Source: Tepidimonas ignava
Lineage (GTDB): Bacteria; Pseudomonadota; Gammaproteobacteria; Burkholderiales; Burkholderiaceae_C
Direction of reading: 5' to 3'
Assembly: GCF_004342625.1 (NCBI RefSeq)
Contig: NZ_SMAH01000008.1
Span: 62,001-126,000 of the forward strand
Length of the DNA: 64,000 bases
Under the pieces are notes generated by a model. It was given only the letters and a program-made list of their open reading frames with translations, made no database searches and was not told the origin of the DNA. The translations under genes were made by a program, and so were the position numbers. This document shows, piece after piece, positions 8,550 through 15,768 of this stretch; the first letter of the stretch is position 1; every line of letters begins with the position of its first letter.

Positions 8550-9422
8550 TCACACCCCCACCAGATGACGCCGGTAGCGCACGGGCATGTCCGTCAGGCG
8601 CATCATCAGCGGCAGATCGGCGGTGTTGAAGTCGGGGTCCCACGCCGGCGGCCCCAGCACTTTAGCGCCCAGCCGCAGGTAGCCCTTGAGCAACGCCGGG
8701 GGTTCGACAGGCAGCGTGTCGTCCAGCGCCTGCAGCGGCAGCGGCACGCGCGGCTGCACGCGCCATTCGATCGGGGCCAGATGGAGCTGGCGCACCTGCC
8801 GCCAGATGCTGGCCGCGGCGTGCCCCCCTGCGGCTACGCCATGCGCTCCATCGTACTGCATCGGGATACTGGCGCACCCGATCATCATATCCAGGCCGTT
8901 GCGCACCATAAAATCGGCCAGCGCCTTCCACAGCGCCATGATCACGCCGCCATGGCGGTGTTGTGGGTGGACACACGAGCGGCCCAGCTCCACCATGCGC
9001 TCGCGCCAAGCATGCAGGCGCGTCAGGTCGAATTCCGTGTCGCTGTAATAGCACCCGACCCGTTTGGCTTGCGCCGGGGTCAGGACTCGGTACGTACCCA
9101 CCACGTCGCCGTGCATCGGCTCGCGCACCAGCAAATGCTCGCAGTAGTCGTCAAACAGGTCGCAGTCGTGGCCGGGCAGCGGCGTTTGCAAGCGCGCGCC
9201 CATCTCCAGCGCAAACACCTGGTAGCGCAGCCGTTGCGCCGCACGCACTTCGTCGAGGTGCCGCGCCCACACCACGTGCCAGCCCATCGGGTTCGACGGC
9301 GCCTTGGCACCAACCGCCTCGGCCCGAGCGCCAAGGGCCACTCGCCCCACCGTCGTGGCGTCGGCCAACGAACCTGACCTCGGGTGAGCGGGCAGCACGG
9401 GGGTTGGCAATACATCCATCAT
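8550..9422 (-). CDS. olsB: OlsB-type ornithine N-acyltransferase (GNAT fold)
   Basis: The product has 290 residues. The start at ATG 9422 follows GGAG at good spacing. After a variable N-terminus, residues from about 50 onward match the OlsB/haemolysin-like acyltransferase family: RLRYQVFALEMGA, FDDYCEHLLV, GTYRVL, and ELGRSCVHPQHR. OlsB transfers a 3-hydroxyacyl chain from acyl carrier protein to ornithine, giving lyso-ornithine lipid. The divergent neighbour encodes the second step. Pho-box-like repeats upstream fit the known induction of ornithine lipids under phosphate limitation. The substrate is inferred from the pairing, as some family members have other roles. Confidence 0.8.
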   Translation of the reverse strand: MMDVLPTPVLPAHPRSGSLADATTVGRVALGARAEAVGAKAPSNPMGWHVVWARHLDEVRAAQRLRYQVFALEMGARLQTPLPGHDCDLFDDYCEHLLVREPMHGDVVGTYRVLTPAQAKRVGCYYSDTEFDLTRLHAWRERMVELGRSCVHPQHRHGGVIMALWKALADFMVRNGLDMMIGCASIPMQYDGAHGVAAGGHAAASIWRQVRQLHLAPIEWRVQPRVPLPLQALDDTLPVEPPALLKGYLRLGAKVLGPPAWDPDFNTADLPLMMRLTDMPVRYRRHLVGV

Positions 9423-9484
9423 GGTTGATCTCCGCGGGGTTGTACGGGGCGTCGTGAGCCCCGCACCGCCGCATTGTTCGCGGG

Positions 9485-9517
9485 CTGTGTGACACGGCGT
9501 TGGCGCTTGCGTGTCAA
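9485..9517 (-). promoter_or_regulatory. Three tandem Pho-box-like repeats upstream of olsB
   Basis: Reading leftward from 9517, three adjacent 11-base units are TTGACACGCAA, GCGCCAACGCC and GTGTCACACAG. Each keeps part of the PhoB repeat (cores GACA, GCCA, GTCA at exact 11-base steps). The last unit is the best match. It lies 60-95 bases before the olsB start. Confidence 0.45.
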
Positions 9518-9565
9518 TGGCATGACCACCACCCGAAGGCGGCCGGGCGCGTGCCGTGCGTGCTG

Positions 9566-9583
9566 CTGTCACAACGTCGTCAC
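9566..9583 (+). promoter_or_regulatory. Pho box upstream of olsA
   Basis: CTGTCACAACGTCGTCAC has two GTCA cores exactly 11 bases apart and an intact first CTGTCA half. It faces olsA and lies about 92 bases before its start. A matching -10 at the expected distance is poor (CAGCAT), so promoter placement is uncertain. Confidence 0.55.
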
Positions 9584-9674
9584 ACGGGCGCGGCAGCATC
9601 GGCAACGCACGCCAGCCAGCGCCCACGTGCCAGCCTGATGCGGGCGCCGGCCCCCCTTGCGTTGACCGATCACG

Positions 9675-10556
9675 ATGACGACGCTGTTCCCACCCACCCC
9701 CTCCCGCCACAGCCCTTCCGTCGGCGCGTTGCCCAACCACGCCCGCAGCGACGATGCGCCCCGACGTCCCCCGTGGCGCGTGGGCGCGGCCAGCTGGATG
9801 CGGACATGGCGCCTGGGGGCTCATCTGTTGCGCGGTGTGTCGGCGACACAGTGGGGCTGGGCGCGGCTGCCAGACCCGCAGCGTCACCAACGCATCCAGG
9901 CCTGGGCCCACAATGTGCTCAACACGGTGGGTCTCCGGGTTGCGGTGCGCGGCACGCCGCCAGCTCACGGCACGGGGGCGTGCATCGTGGCCAACCACAT
10001 CTCGTGGCTGGACATCCCCGCGTTGCTGAGCGTGCTGCCCTGCCACTTCGTGGCCAAAGACGAGGTGGCGCGCTGGCCGCTGGTGGGTGGTTTGGCCCAG
10101 CGTGCAGGCACGCTGTTCGTGCCACGTGGCCAAGCGCTGGCGCTGCGCCAACTGCACACCGCGTTGTGCGACCGCTTGCGTTCAGGCGCATCGGTGGCCA
10201 TCTTCCCCGAGGGCACCACCACCGACGGCCGCCATGTGCGCCCCTTCTTTCCCGCCCTGCTGCAACCGGCGATCGACACCGCCACCCTCGTGTGGCCGGT
10301 GGCGTTGCGCTACCGGCGCGGCGACGGGCTGCCCGGCCCCAACGTGTGGGCCTACTGCGGCGAGATGACGTTGTGGCAGTCGATCCGACGTGTGTGCCGG
10401 CAGCCGTCCGGCGTGGTGGAAGTGCACTGGTTACCACCGATCAACCCGGCCCATCTGTCACGCCAGACGCTGGCTCGTCGGGCGCATGCGGCCATCGTCA
10501 GCGCCCTCACTGAATCCCCAGCCGCTTCATGCGCTCCCACAGGTTTTTGCGGCTGA
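9675..10556 (+). CDS. olsA: OlsA/PlsC-type 1-acyl-glycerol-phosphate or lyso-ornithine-lipid acyltransferase
   Basis: The product has 293 residues with the PlsC family signatures: the catalytic HX4D block NHISWLD (near residue 107), a middle motif around LFVPRG, and FPEGTTTDG for phosphate or headgroup contact. A hydrophobic segment around 40-60 could associate it with the inner membrane. Paired head-to-head with olsB, it most likely adds the ester-linked fatty acid to lyso-ornithine lipid; such enzymes can also make phosphatidic acid. The 3' end overlaps the end of arxR by 50 bases on the opposite strand. Confidence 0.8.
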   Translation: MTTLFPPTPSRHSPSVGALPNHARSDDAPRRPPWRVGAASWMRTWRLGAHLLRGVSATQWGWARLPDPQRHQRIQAWAHNVLNTVGLRVAVRGTPPAHGTGACIVANHISWLDIPALLSVLPCHFVAKDEVARWPLVGGLAQRAGTLFVPRGQALALRQLHTALCDRLRSGASVAIFPEGTTTDGRHVRPFFPALLQPAIDTATLVWPVALRYRRGDGLPGPNVWAYCGEMTLWQSIRRVCRQPSGVVEVHWLPPINPAHLSRQTLARRAHAAIVSALTESPAASCAPTGFCG

Positions 10557-11874
10557 TGCCCAAGGCCTCGGCGGTCACACCGATCTGCCAACCGTGATGC
10601 GCGAGGGCGCGCTCGATGTAGGCGCGCTCCTGCTGACGCAGGTAGTCCTCCAAGCGCACCATGCCGTCGCCGTGGCCCGCCGGGCACCACCCGTCGCTGC
10701 CCTGGTCCGACGCAGCGGGCGGTGGCGCCACCGATTCGGGCACCGACTCGCTCAGCAGCAGCGGGTCGAGCTCCTCGTCCACCGCCAACAGGCAGGCACG
10801 CTCGATGGCGTTGCGCAACTGGCGAACGTTGCCGGGCCAGCGCTGCGCCCCCAGCCAAGCCTCGGCGGCCGCGCCAAGCCGGCGTGCCCTGCCGGGATGG
10901 GCCTCGTTCCACTGGGCCACGAAGCGCTGCGCCAACCAGACGATGTCCTCGGGGCGTTCGCGCAGCGGCGGCACGTGCAGGTGCACGACGTTGATGCGGT
11001 AGTACAAGTCCTCCCGAAACTGGCCGGCGCGCACCGCCTCGTGCAACGGCCGATGGGTGGCGAAAATCAGCCGCACGTCGAGCTGCTGCGGTTTTTCCCC
11101 GCCCAGTCGGGTCACCTGGCGGTCTTGCAGCACGCGCAGCAGGCGCGCCTGCAGCGTCAGTGGCATGTCGCCGATTTCGTCCAGAAACAACGTGCCGCCG
11201 CTGGCCTGCTCGAACAGCCCACGGTGCGCGCGTGCCGCCCCGGTGAACGCGCCGCGCTCGTAGCCAAACAATTCGGCCTCGATGAGGCTTTCGGGCAGCG
11301 AAGCCGTGTTGACGGCGATGAACGGGCGCTGCGGCCCAAGCGTGTCGCGGTGCAAACAGCGCGCCAACTCCTCCTTGCCGGCCCCCGACTCACCGGTGAT
11401 CAACACGGTTTGCCAGTGAGGTCCCAGCCGCTGCACGAGCGTGTACAGCCGCCGCATTTCGCCCGAAACGCCCAGCGGGCACGAGCACGTGCCGCCCAAC
11501 CCCGACGGGGTGCGCCCGGGTTGCGCCAAGTGCCGCAGATGGCGCAACAGCCGATCCATGTCCAACGGCTTGGTCAAAAAATCGAGCGCACCGCGGGCCA
11601 ACAGCGTCTCGCGCAGCGCGTGCGACCCGTAGCCGGTGATGAAAATCCAGGGCACGCTTCGCCAGCTCGCCGGCAGCGTTTGGGGCAACTGCGTGCCATC
11701 ACCGTCGCCCAGGCGCACGTCGCTGATGACGACATCGGGTGCCGGGTCGCGCTGCGCCGCCTCGGTCACGTCGCGGGCGCTGCGCCACCAGCGGCAGTGC
11801 ATCCCTTCAAGGTGCAACCGCTCGGTCAACGCTTCGCCCATGAAAGGGTCGTCTTCGATGAGGTCGATCACCAT
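10507..11874 (-). CDS. arxR: ArxR, sigma-54-dependent response regulator
   Basis: The product has 455 residues. A receiver domain (about 1-115) has acidic residues EDD near residue 8 and phospho-acceptor Asp52 in ISDVRLGDGDG. The AAA+ domain has Walker A GESGAGKE (161-168), the sigma-54 contact loop GAFTGA (208-213) and Walker B LFLDEIGD. A Fis-type helix-turn-helix (VTAEALGISRKNLWERM) ends the protein. The start at 11874 has AGGAAG upstream and overlaps the arxS stop. It should bind the two palindromes at 14286-14345 and open the -24/-12 promoter of the arx operon. It resembles AioR of arsenite-oxidase regulation. Confidence 0.88.
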   Translation of the reverse strand: MVIDLIEDDPFMGEALTERLHLEGMHCRWWRSARDVTEAAQRDPAPDVVISDVRLGDGDGTQLPQTLPASWRSVPWIFITGYGSHALRETLLARGALDFLTKPLDMDRLLRHLRHLAQPGRTPSGLGGTCSCPLGVSGEMRRLYTLVQRLGPHWQTVLITGESGAGKEELARCLHRDTLGPQRPFIAVNTASLPESLIEAELFGYERGAFTGAARAHRGLFEQASGGTLFLDEIGDMPLTLQARLLRVLQDRQVTRLGGEKPQQLDVRLIFATHRPLHEAVRAGQFREDLYYRINVVHLHVPPLRERPEDIVWLAQRFVAQWNEAHPGRARRLGAAAEAWLGAQRWPGNVRQLRNAIERACLLAVDEELDPLLLSESVPESVAPPPAASDQGSDGWCPAGHGDGMVRLEDYLRQQERAYIERALAHHGWQIGVTAEALGISRKNLWERMKRLGIQ

Positions 11875-13397
11875 GGTGTGCTTCCTGTTGGCTCGGGGCC
11901 TTGGGTCGGCAGCGCATCCGCCACGCCCGCCGGGTCGGGCGCGGGCACGAACAGCGCTTCCAACACGGTGGCCCACGGTGGCTCGGACACCAGGACCAGC
12001 CGGCCACCGTGGTCGGCCATCAGCCGCGCGCTGACCCACAAGCCCAGCCCGACCCGCCCTTGCCCCTGCCAACCTTGGCCACGAACCAAAGCGTCGAAGC
12101 TTGCTTGCGTCAACGCCGCGCCCGTGTTGGCCACACGCAACCGCCACCCCTGCGCGGTGGCCCGGCCATGCACCAACACCTGCCCACCACGGCCGGCCGC
12201 GGTCAACGCATTCAGGCACAGGTTCAGCACCACCTGCCGCACCGTCAACGCGGGCAGCGCCAGCGTGGGCGAGTTCAATTGCCACCGCAGCGCGACGCCG
12301 GCACGCTCGGCCATCGGCAGCAACAACGTGTGCATGTCGTCCAAATCCTGCGGTTGCAGCGCGTGCTGCTCGCCGCGCGCTTCGTTGAGCAGGGCCTGCA
12401 CCGTGGCGTGGATGTGACGCAAGCCACGCTCCAACACATCCAGCGTGCGCGCCGTCGCATCGTCCAGGCCCCCGCGCAGCCGGCGGTTGTCCAACGCGGC
12501 CAGCATGCCCCCGATGGGGTTGTTGACCTCGTGGGCAATGCTGGCGCTCAGCTGCCCGACCCGGGCCAGGCGTTCGGCTTCCAGCACGTGCCGCTGCAGG
12601 TGCCGCTGCGCATCCAACTGCCGCAACATGGCGGCGTAGGCGCGCGCCAGATCGCCAACGTCGTCGCGGCGTTGCAACAGCGGCTGCAGCGCTTGGTCCA
12701 ACCATGGCTGGGCCCACTCGTCGCTGTGCCCCACTTTGCGCATCGAGTCGCGCAACGCCACTATCGGGCGCGCCAGACGCCAACCCAACCACGCCCCCAC
12801 CACCGCGGCCACGGCCAGCGATACCGCGCCAACCCCGGCCATGCGTTGCAGCAAGGGCTCACGCTGGCGCGTCGTCAACCCCGATGGGTGCACCGCCAGC
12901 ACGGTGCCCAACTGCAGCCCCTCCTCACCAACGATCGGCTCGGCCATCACCAGCACCGGTTGGCGCTCGCCGGCGACCCACGGCAGCAGCATGACGTCGC
13001 GTTCCGTCTGCTGCGACAGCCGCGCCGCCTGCGCCAAATGCGCGGGCAGACCAGACACGTGCAAACCCAGCGGGTAGCGCAGCGGCAGCGACGCGGCCAA
13101 CACCCGCTCGTCGTCGCCCAGCACGACGACCTCACTGGGCTCATCGGGAAACGACGCCCCGGCCGCGCGAACGATCTGGTACGTCTGCCAGACATCCCCG
13201 CGCACCACCGGCTCGACCAGGGCCTGCGCCAGCGTGCGCGCGAGGCGGCGGGTTTCCTCCTGGGCCGTCAGGCGCACCGAGCGGTCCACCACCACCAGCG
13301 CCGCCAACCCCACCAACACCCCTCCCAGCAAGGCCATGCCCACCGTGGTCAGTGGGACCAACCAGCGCAACGGCAGCCGTGCACGCGCAGCGCTCAC
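11868..13397 (-). CDS. arxS: ArxS, membrane sensor histidine kinase
   Basis: The product has 509 residues. A transmembrane helix at about 12-36, a periplasmic domain to about 185 and a second helix at about 188-206 are followed by a HAMP-like linker. The dimerisation domain has phospho-acceptor His289 in SIAHEVNNP, and an HATPase domain follows (N box around NLCLNALTAA, G box VGLGLWVSARLMADHGG). The GTG start lies 4 bases after the arxX stop, with GGGGGTG upstream. It should receive the arsenite signal from the periplasmic ArxX and phosphorylate ArxR. No unusual loss of catalytic residues was seen. Confidence 0.87.
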   Translation of the reverse strand: MSAARARLPLRWLVPLTTVGMALLGGVLVGLAALVVVDRSVRLTAQEETRRLARTLAQALVEPVVRGDVWQTYQIVRAAGASFPDEPSEVVVLGDDERVLAASLPLRYPLGLHVSGLPAHLAQAARLSQQTERDVMLLPWVAGERQPVLVMAEPIVGEEGLQLGTVLAVHPSGLTTRQREPLLQRMAGVGAVSLAVAAVVGAWLGWRLARPIVALRDSMRKVGHSDEWAQPWLDQALQPLLQRRDDVGDLARAYAAMLRQLDAQRHLQRHVLEAERLARVGQLSASIAHEVNNPIGGMLAALDNRRLRGGLDDATARTLDVLERGLRHIHATVQALLNEARGEQHALQPQDLDDMHTLLLPMAERAGVALRWQLNSPTLALPALTVRQVVLNLCLNALTAAGRGGQVLVHGRATAQGWRLRVANTGAALTQASFDALVRGQGWQGQGRVGLGLWVSARLMADHGGRLVLVSEPPWATVLEALFVPAPDPAGVADALPTQGPEPTGSTPW

Positions 13398-13400
13398 GGG

Positions 13401-14285
13401 TCACCCCCAACGGCGCGCCATGCGCGCAATCGGTTCGTACCAACGGGACTGGCCCACGACAAAACCGTCCAGTTGCAACTCCCTGAGCACGTGCGCGCCC
13501 TCGGGGTTGTCGGCCATGCCCAGCAGGGCACGCGTCAGCACGTGCTTGCGTCCGGCGCTCAAGGCCGGCCCCGCCACCACGGGCGGAAACGCGTAGGGCT
13601 GGGACTGCCACAGCACACGCGTGCCCCGCACCCGGCTCGGCTCGCGCGCGCGCAACCACTCCCACACATAACCATCCACGGCCCCCGCATGCGCCAGCCC
13701 TTCGCGCACGGCCTCGACCACGTGCCGGTGGGCATGGGTGAAAAAGGTTCGGGCAAAGAACGTCTCGGGCGTTTGACCTTGTTCCAACAAATGCGCACGC
13801 ACCACCAGGTGCCCGGAATTGGACAACGGGTCGGAAAACGCAAACACGCTGCCTCGCAGGTCGTCCCAGCGCGTCGAGGGTTGCTCCTCGCGCACGATGA
13901 CGTACGCCCGGTAGCTTGGTTGCCCCTGCCACAGCGGCACCGCCAGCAGCGCCAGTGTGTCGCGGTGCAGCACGTACGGGTAGCCGCACAACCAGGCCGC
14001 GTCGAGCGAACCTTGCCGCAAGGCTTCGACCACCCGGTTGTAGCCCGCCAGGGAGCGCAGCTGCACCGGCACGCCGCACGCGTGCGATAGGTACGCCGCC
14101 CAGCGCCGCCACAACCGCAGACGGTCTTCCAGCACCACGGGCGTCACCCCTATCACGATGGGACGCTCCTGGGCCTGCACCAGGCACCATCCGCCCGTCC
14201 AGGCCACCGCGCTGCCCAGCCGCAGCAGGGCACGCCGCCTGACGTCGGCGGTCGACGCTGTGCGGGCCACGTGTCGCGCAACCAT
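13401..14285 (-). CDS. arxX: ArxX, PhnD/AioX-like periplasmic oxyanion sensor
   Basis: The product has 294 residues. An N-terminal RRRALLRLG segment followed by a hydrophobic stretch suggests export, possibly by Tat. The rest matches the phosphate/phosphonate-type binding proteins (PhnD family): VIGVTPV, GYNRVVEALRQGSLDAAWLCGYPYV, and SNSGHLVVRAHLL. AioX, the arsenite sensor of AioXSR systems, belongs to this family. Position ahead of arxS and arxR supports the same role here. ATG 14285 directly abuts one palindrome; ATG 14324 in frame would put that palindrome inside the gene. Neither has a strong Shine-Dalgarno. Confidence 0.83.
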   Translation of the reverse strand: MVARHVARTASTADVRRRALLRLGSAVAWTGGWCLVQAQERPIVIGVTPVVLEDRLRLWRRWAAYLSHACGVPVQLRSLAGYNRVVEALRQGSLDAAWLCGYPYVLHRDTLALLAVPLWQGQPSYRAYVIVREEQPSTRWDDLRGSVFAFSDPLSNSGHLVVRAHLLEQGQTPETFFARTFFTHAHRHVVEAVREGLAHAGAVDGYVWEWLRAREPSRVRGTRVLWQSQPYAFPPVVAGPALSAGRKHVLTRALLGMADNPEGAHVLRELQLDGFVVGQSRWYEPIARMARRWG

Positions 14286-14303
14286 GGTTACCCGATGGTA
14301 ACC
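14286..14303. promoter_or_regulatory. Palindromic operator 1 (probable ArxR site)
   Basis: GGTTACCCGATGGTAACC is a perfect 7-bp inverted repeat around CGAT. It immediately precedes the arxX ATG at 14285, where it could also control arxXSR. Its centre is about 178 bases upstream of the predicted arx start site, typical for a sigma-54 enhancer site. Confidence 0.75.
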
Positions 14304-14329
14304 ACACAACCACCCATGGCCCATCCGGT

Positions 14330-14345
14330 GTTACCCGAAGGTAAC
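14330..14345. promoter_or_regulatory. Palindromic operator 2 (probable ArxR site)
   Basis: GTTACCCGAAGGTAAC repeats operator 1 with only the centre changed (CGAA for CGAT), keeping 6-bp arms. Its centre is 43 bases from that of operator 1, about four helical turns, so two dimers would lie on the same face of the DNA. Confidence 0.75.
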
Positions 14346-14444
14346 CGTTGGCCACCGCCCCCACACCGTTGCGCGGCCCGCGCACACCGTCAAAGCCCTT
14401 CGTGCCCCAGGGTTGTCCGCGACCGTGCGTGGGTTGAACGCTGG

Positions 14445-14462
14445 TTGGCACAGCGCTTGCTT
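14445..14462 (+). promoter_or_regulatory. Sigma-54 (-24/-12) promoter of the arx operon
   Basis: TTGGCACAGCGCTTGCTT matches the sigma-54 consensus TGGCAC-N5-TTGC with correct spacing. The GG is at 14447-14448 and the GC at 14459-14460. Transcription would start near 14472, some 34 bases before the first arx reading frame. The nearby activator gene encodes a GAFTGA-containing protein. Confidence 0.9.
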
Positions 14463-14505
14463 AATCCAGCAAGCCATCGATCACAACCACCACCAGGAGA
14501 CAACC

Positions 14506-15735
14506 ATCGAACGCCAAGCCTTGCGGGCTGACCGCCCCCTGCTGCACGCCGAAGCCTCGTGCCTGCCGCTGCGCAGTCGGCACGGCCAGTGCCGCGCCTG
14601 CGCCAACGCATGCCCCCGCGGGGCGTTGATTGTGGACGTGCAAGGTGTGACGTTGTCGGACGATTGCACGGGCTGCGGTGTGTGCGTGGCGGCCTGCCCC
14701 ACCGAGGCGCTGATGCTGCCCGAGCTGCTGGACGAGCCAATGGCCACCCCGTCCGCAAGCGCCGCCACGGGCCAACGTCGCAGCGTGGAGTGCCGGATGG
14801 TACCCGAGGCGCGCCGTGAAGCCGGCGCCACGGTGCTGCCCTGTCTGGGCGCGCTGCGCGTGGGGCAGTTGCTCCAATGGGTCCAGCAAGGCCAAACGGT
14901 GACCATCGTCGACCGCGGGTGGTGCCGCGACTGCCCAACGCGCGGGGCCGCCACACCGGCGGCGCAGTCCGCCGACGGCCCAAGCGGCGCCGCGCCCCTG
15001 CCCGCCGCGGCGTGCATGCCCGCGGCCGACGCCGTGGAAACCGCCAACCTGTGGCTCGAAGCCCTGGGGGCCAGCGAGCGCGTGACGGTGGTGTCAGCAC
15101 CGTTGCCGGTGTCGCTGCGCCCGGCGGCGCTGCCCCCGGCCGACGACGCCGGGCCGACGCTCGATCGACGTGCCTTTTTCCACCACGCGGTTCAGCGCCC
15201 GGCCGGGCGCCACCGGCAAGTCCAGCCGATGGGGGGCAACGGGCGCGCCGCGTACCCGGCGTCGCAACGCAAGCCGTCGCCGGAGCGCACCCGGCAACAC
15301 CAGGCGTTGCAGGCGCTGGCGCAGCGCCAAGGGACGGCGGTGCCCGCGGAGTTTTACCCCCAATTGCACGCCAGTGACGCCTGTTGCGACGACCGCATGT
15401 GCGTCGCGCTGTGCCCCACGACCGCACTGACGGCGGCCGACGACGGGGCCACGGCACGGCTGCTGTTCGACCCGGCGCACTGCATCGCCTGCCGCGCCTG
15501 CGAACGCGCCTGTCCCCACGGGGCGCTGACCCTGCAAGCGTACGGCGGCGCGGCCACCGTGCAAACGCTGGCCACCCACGCCCGCTTGGTGTGCCGCGGT
15601 TGCGGCGACACCTACGCCGCCACCGGCTCCCCCAGCGTGGACAACGGCCTGTGCCCGTTGTGCCGCAAAACCCAGTCTTTCATCGATGACGCCCGACGCC
15701 AACTGTTTGGCGCGGGACCGCTGCCGCTGGTGTAG
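14506..15735 (+). CDS. arxB2: ArxB2, multi-cluster 4Fe-4S ferredoxin-type protein
   Basis: The product (about 409 residues) has two ferredoxin-like halves. CRACANACP and CTGCGVCVAACP lie near the N-terminus, and CCDDRMCVALCP and CIACRACERACP near the C-terminus. A CxxC...CxxC ribbon (VCRGCG, LCPLCRK) follows. It is the first gene of the arx operon and probably passes electrons to or from ArxAB. The start is unusual. The good AGGAGA at 14495 sits 6 bases before ATC 14506; the next in-frame candidate is TTG 14521, and ATG 14413 lies upstream of the predicted transcript start. The middle third, between the halves, is low-complexity and unrecognised. Confidence 0.82.
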   Translation: MERQALRADRPLLHAEASCLPLRSRHGQCRACANACPRGALIVDVQGVTLSDDCTGCGVCVAACPTEALMLPELLDEPMATPSASAATGQRRSVECRMVPEARREAGATVLPCLGALRVGQLLQWVQQGQTVTIVDRGWCRDCPTRGAATPAAQSADGPSGAAPLPAAACMPAADAVETANLWLEALGASERVTVVSAPLPVSLRPAALPPADDAGPTLDRRAFFHHAVQRPAGRHRQVQPMGGNGRAAYPASQRKPSPERTRQHQALQALAQRQGTAVPAEFYPQLHASDACCDDRMCVALCPTTALTAADDGATARLLFDPAHCIACRACERACPHGALTLQAYGGAATVQTLATHARLVCRGCGDTYAATGSPSVDNGLCPLCRKTQSFIDDARRQLFGAGPLPLV

Positions 15736-15768
15736 TTCACTTTGCCACCCACGAGAGGAGAAACGACG

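Noticed and set aside
14413-14505. ATG 14413 as the arxB2 start
   Set aside because: It lies upstream of the -24/-12 promoter, and the added residues show no ferredoxin similarity. The ribosome site at 14495 fits a later start.
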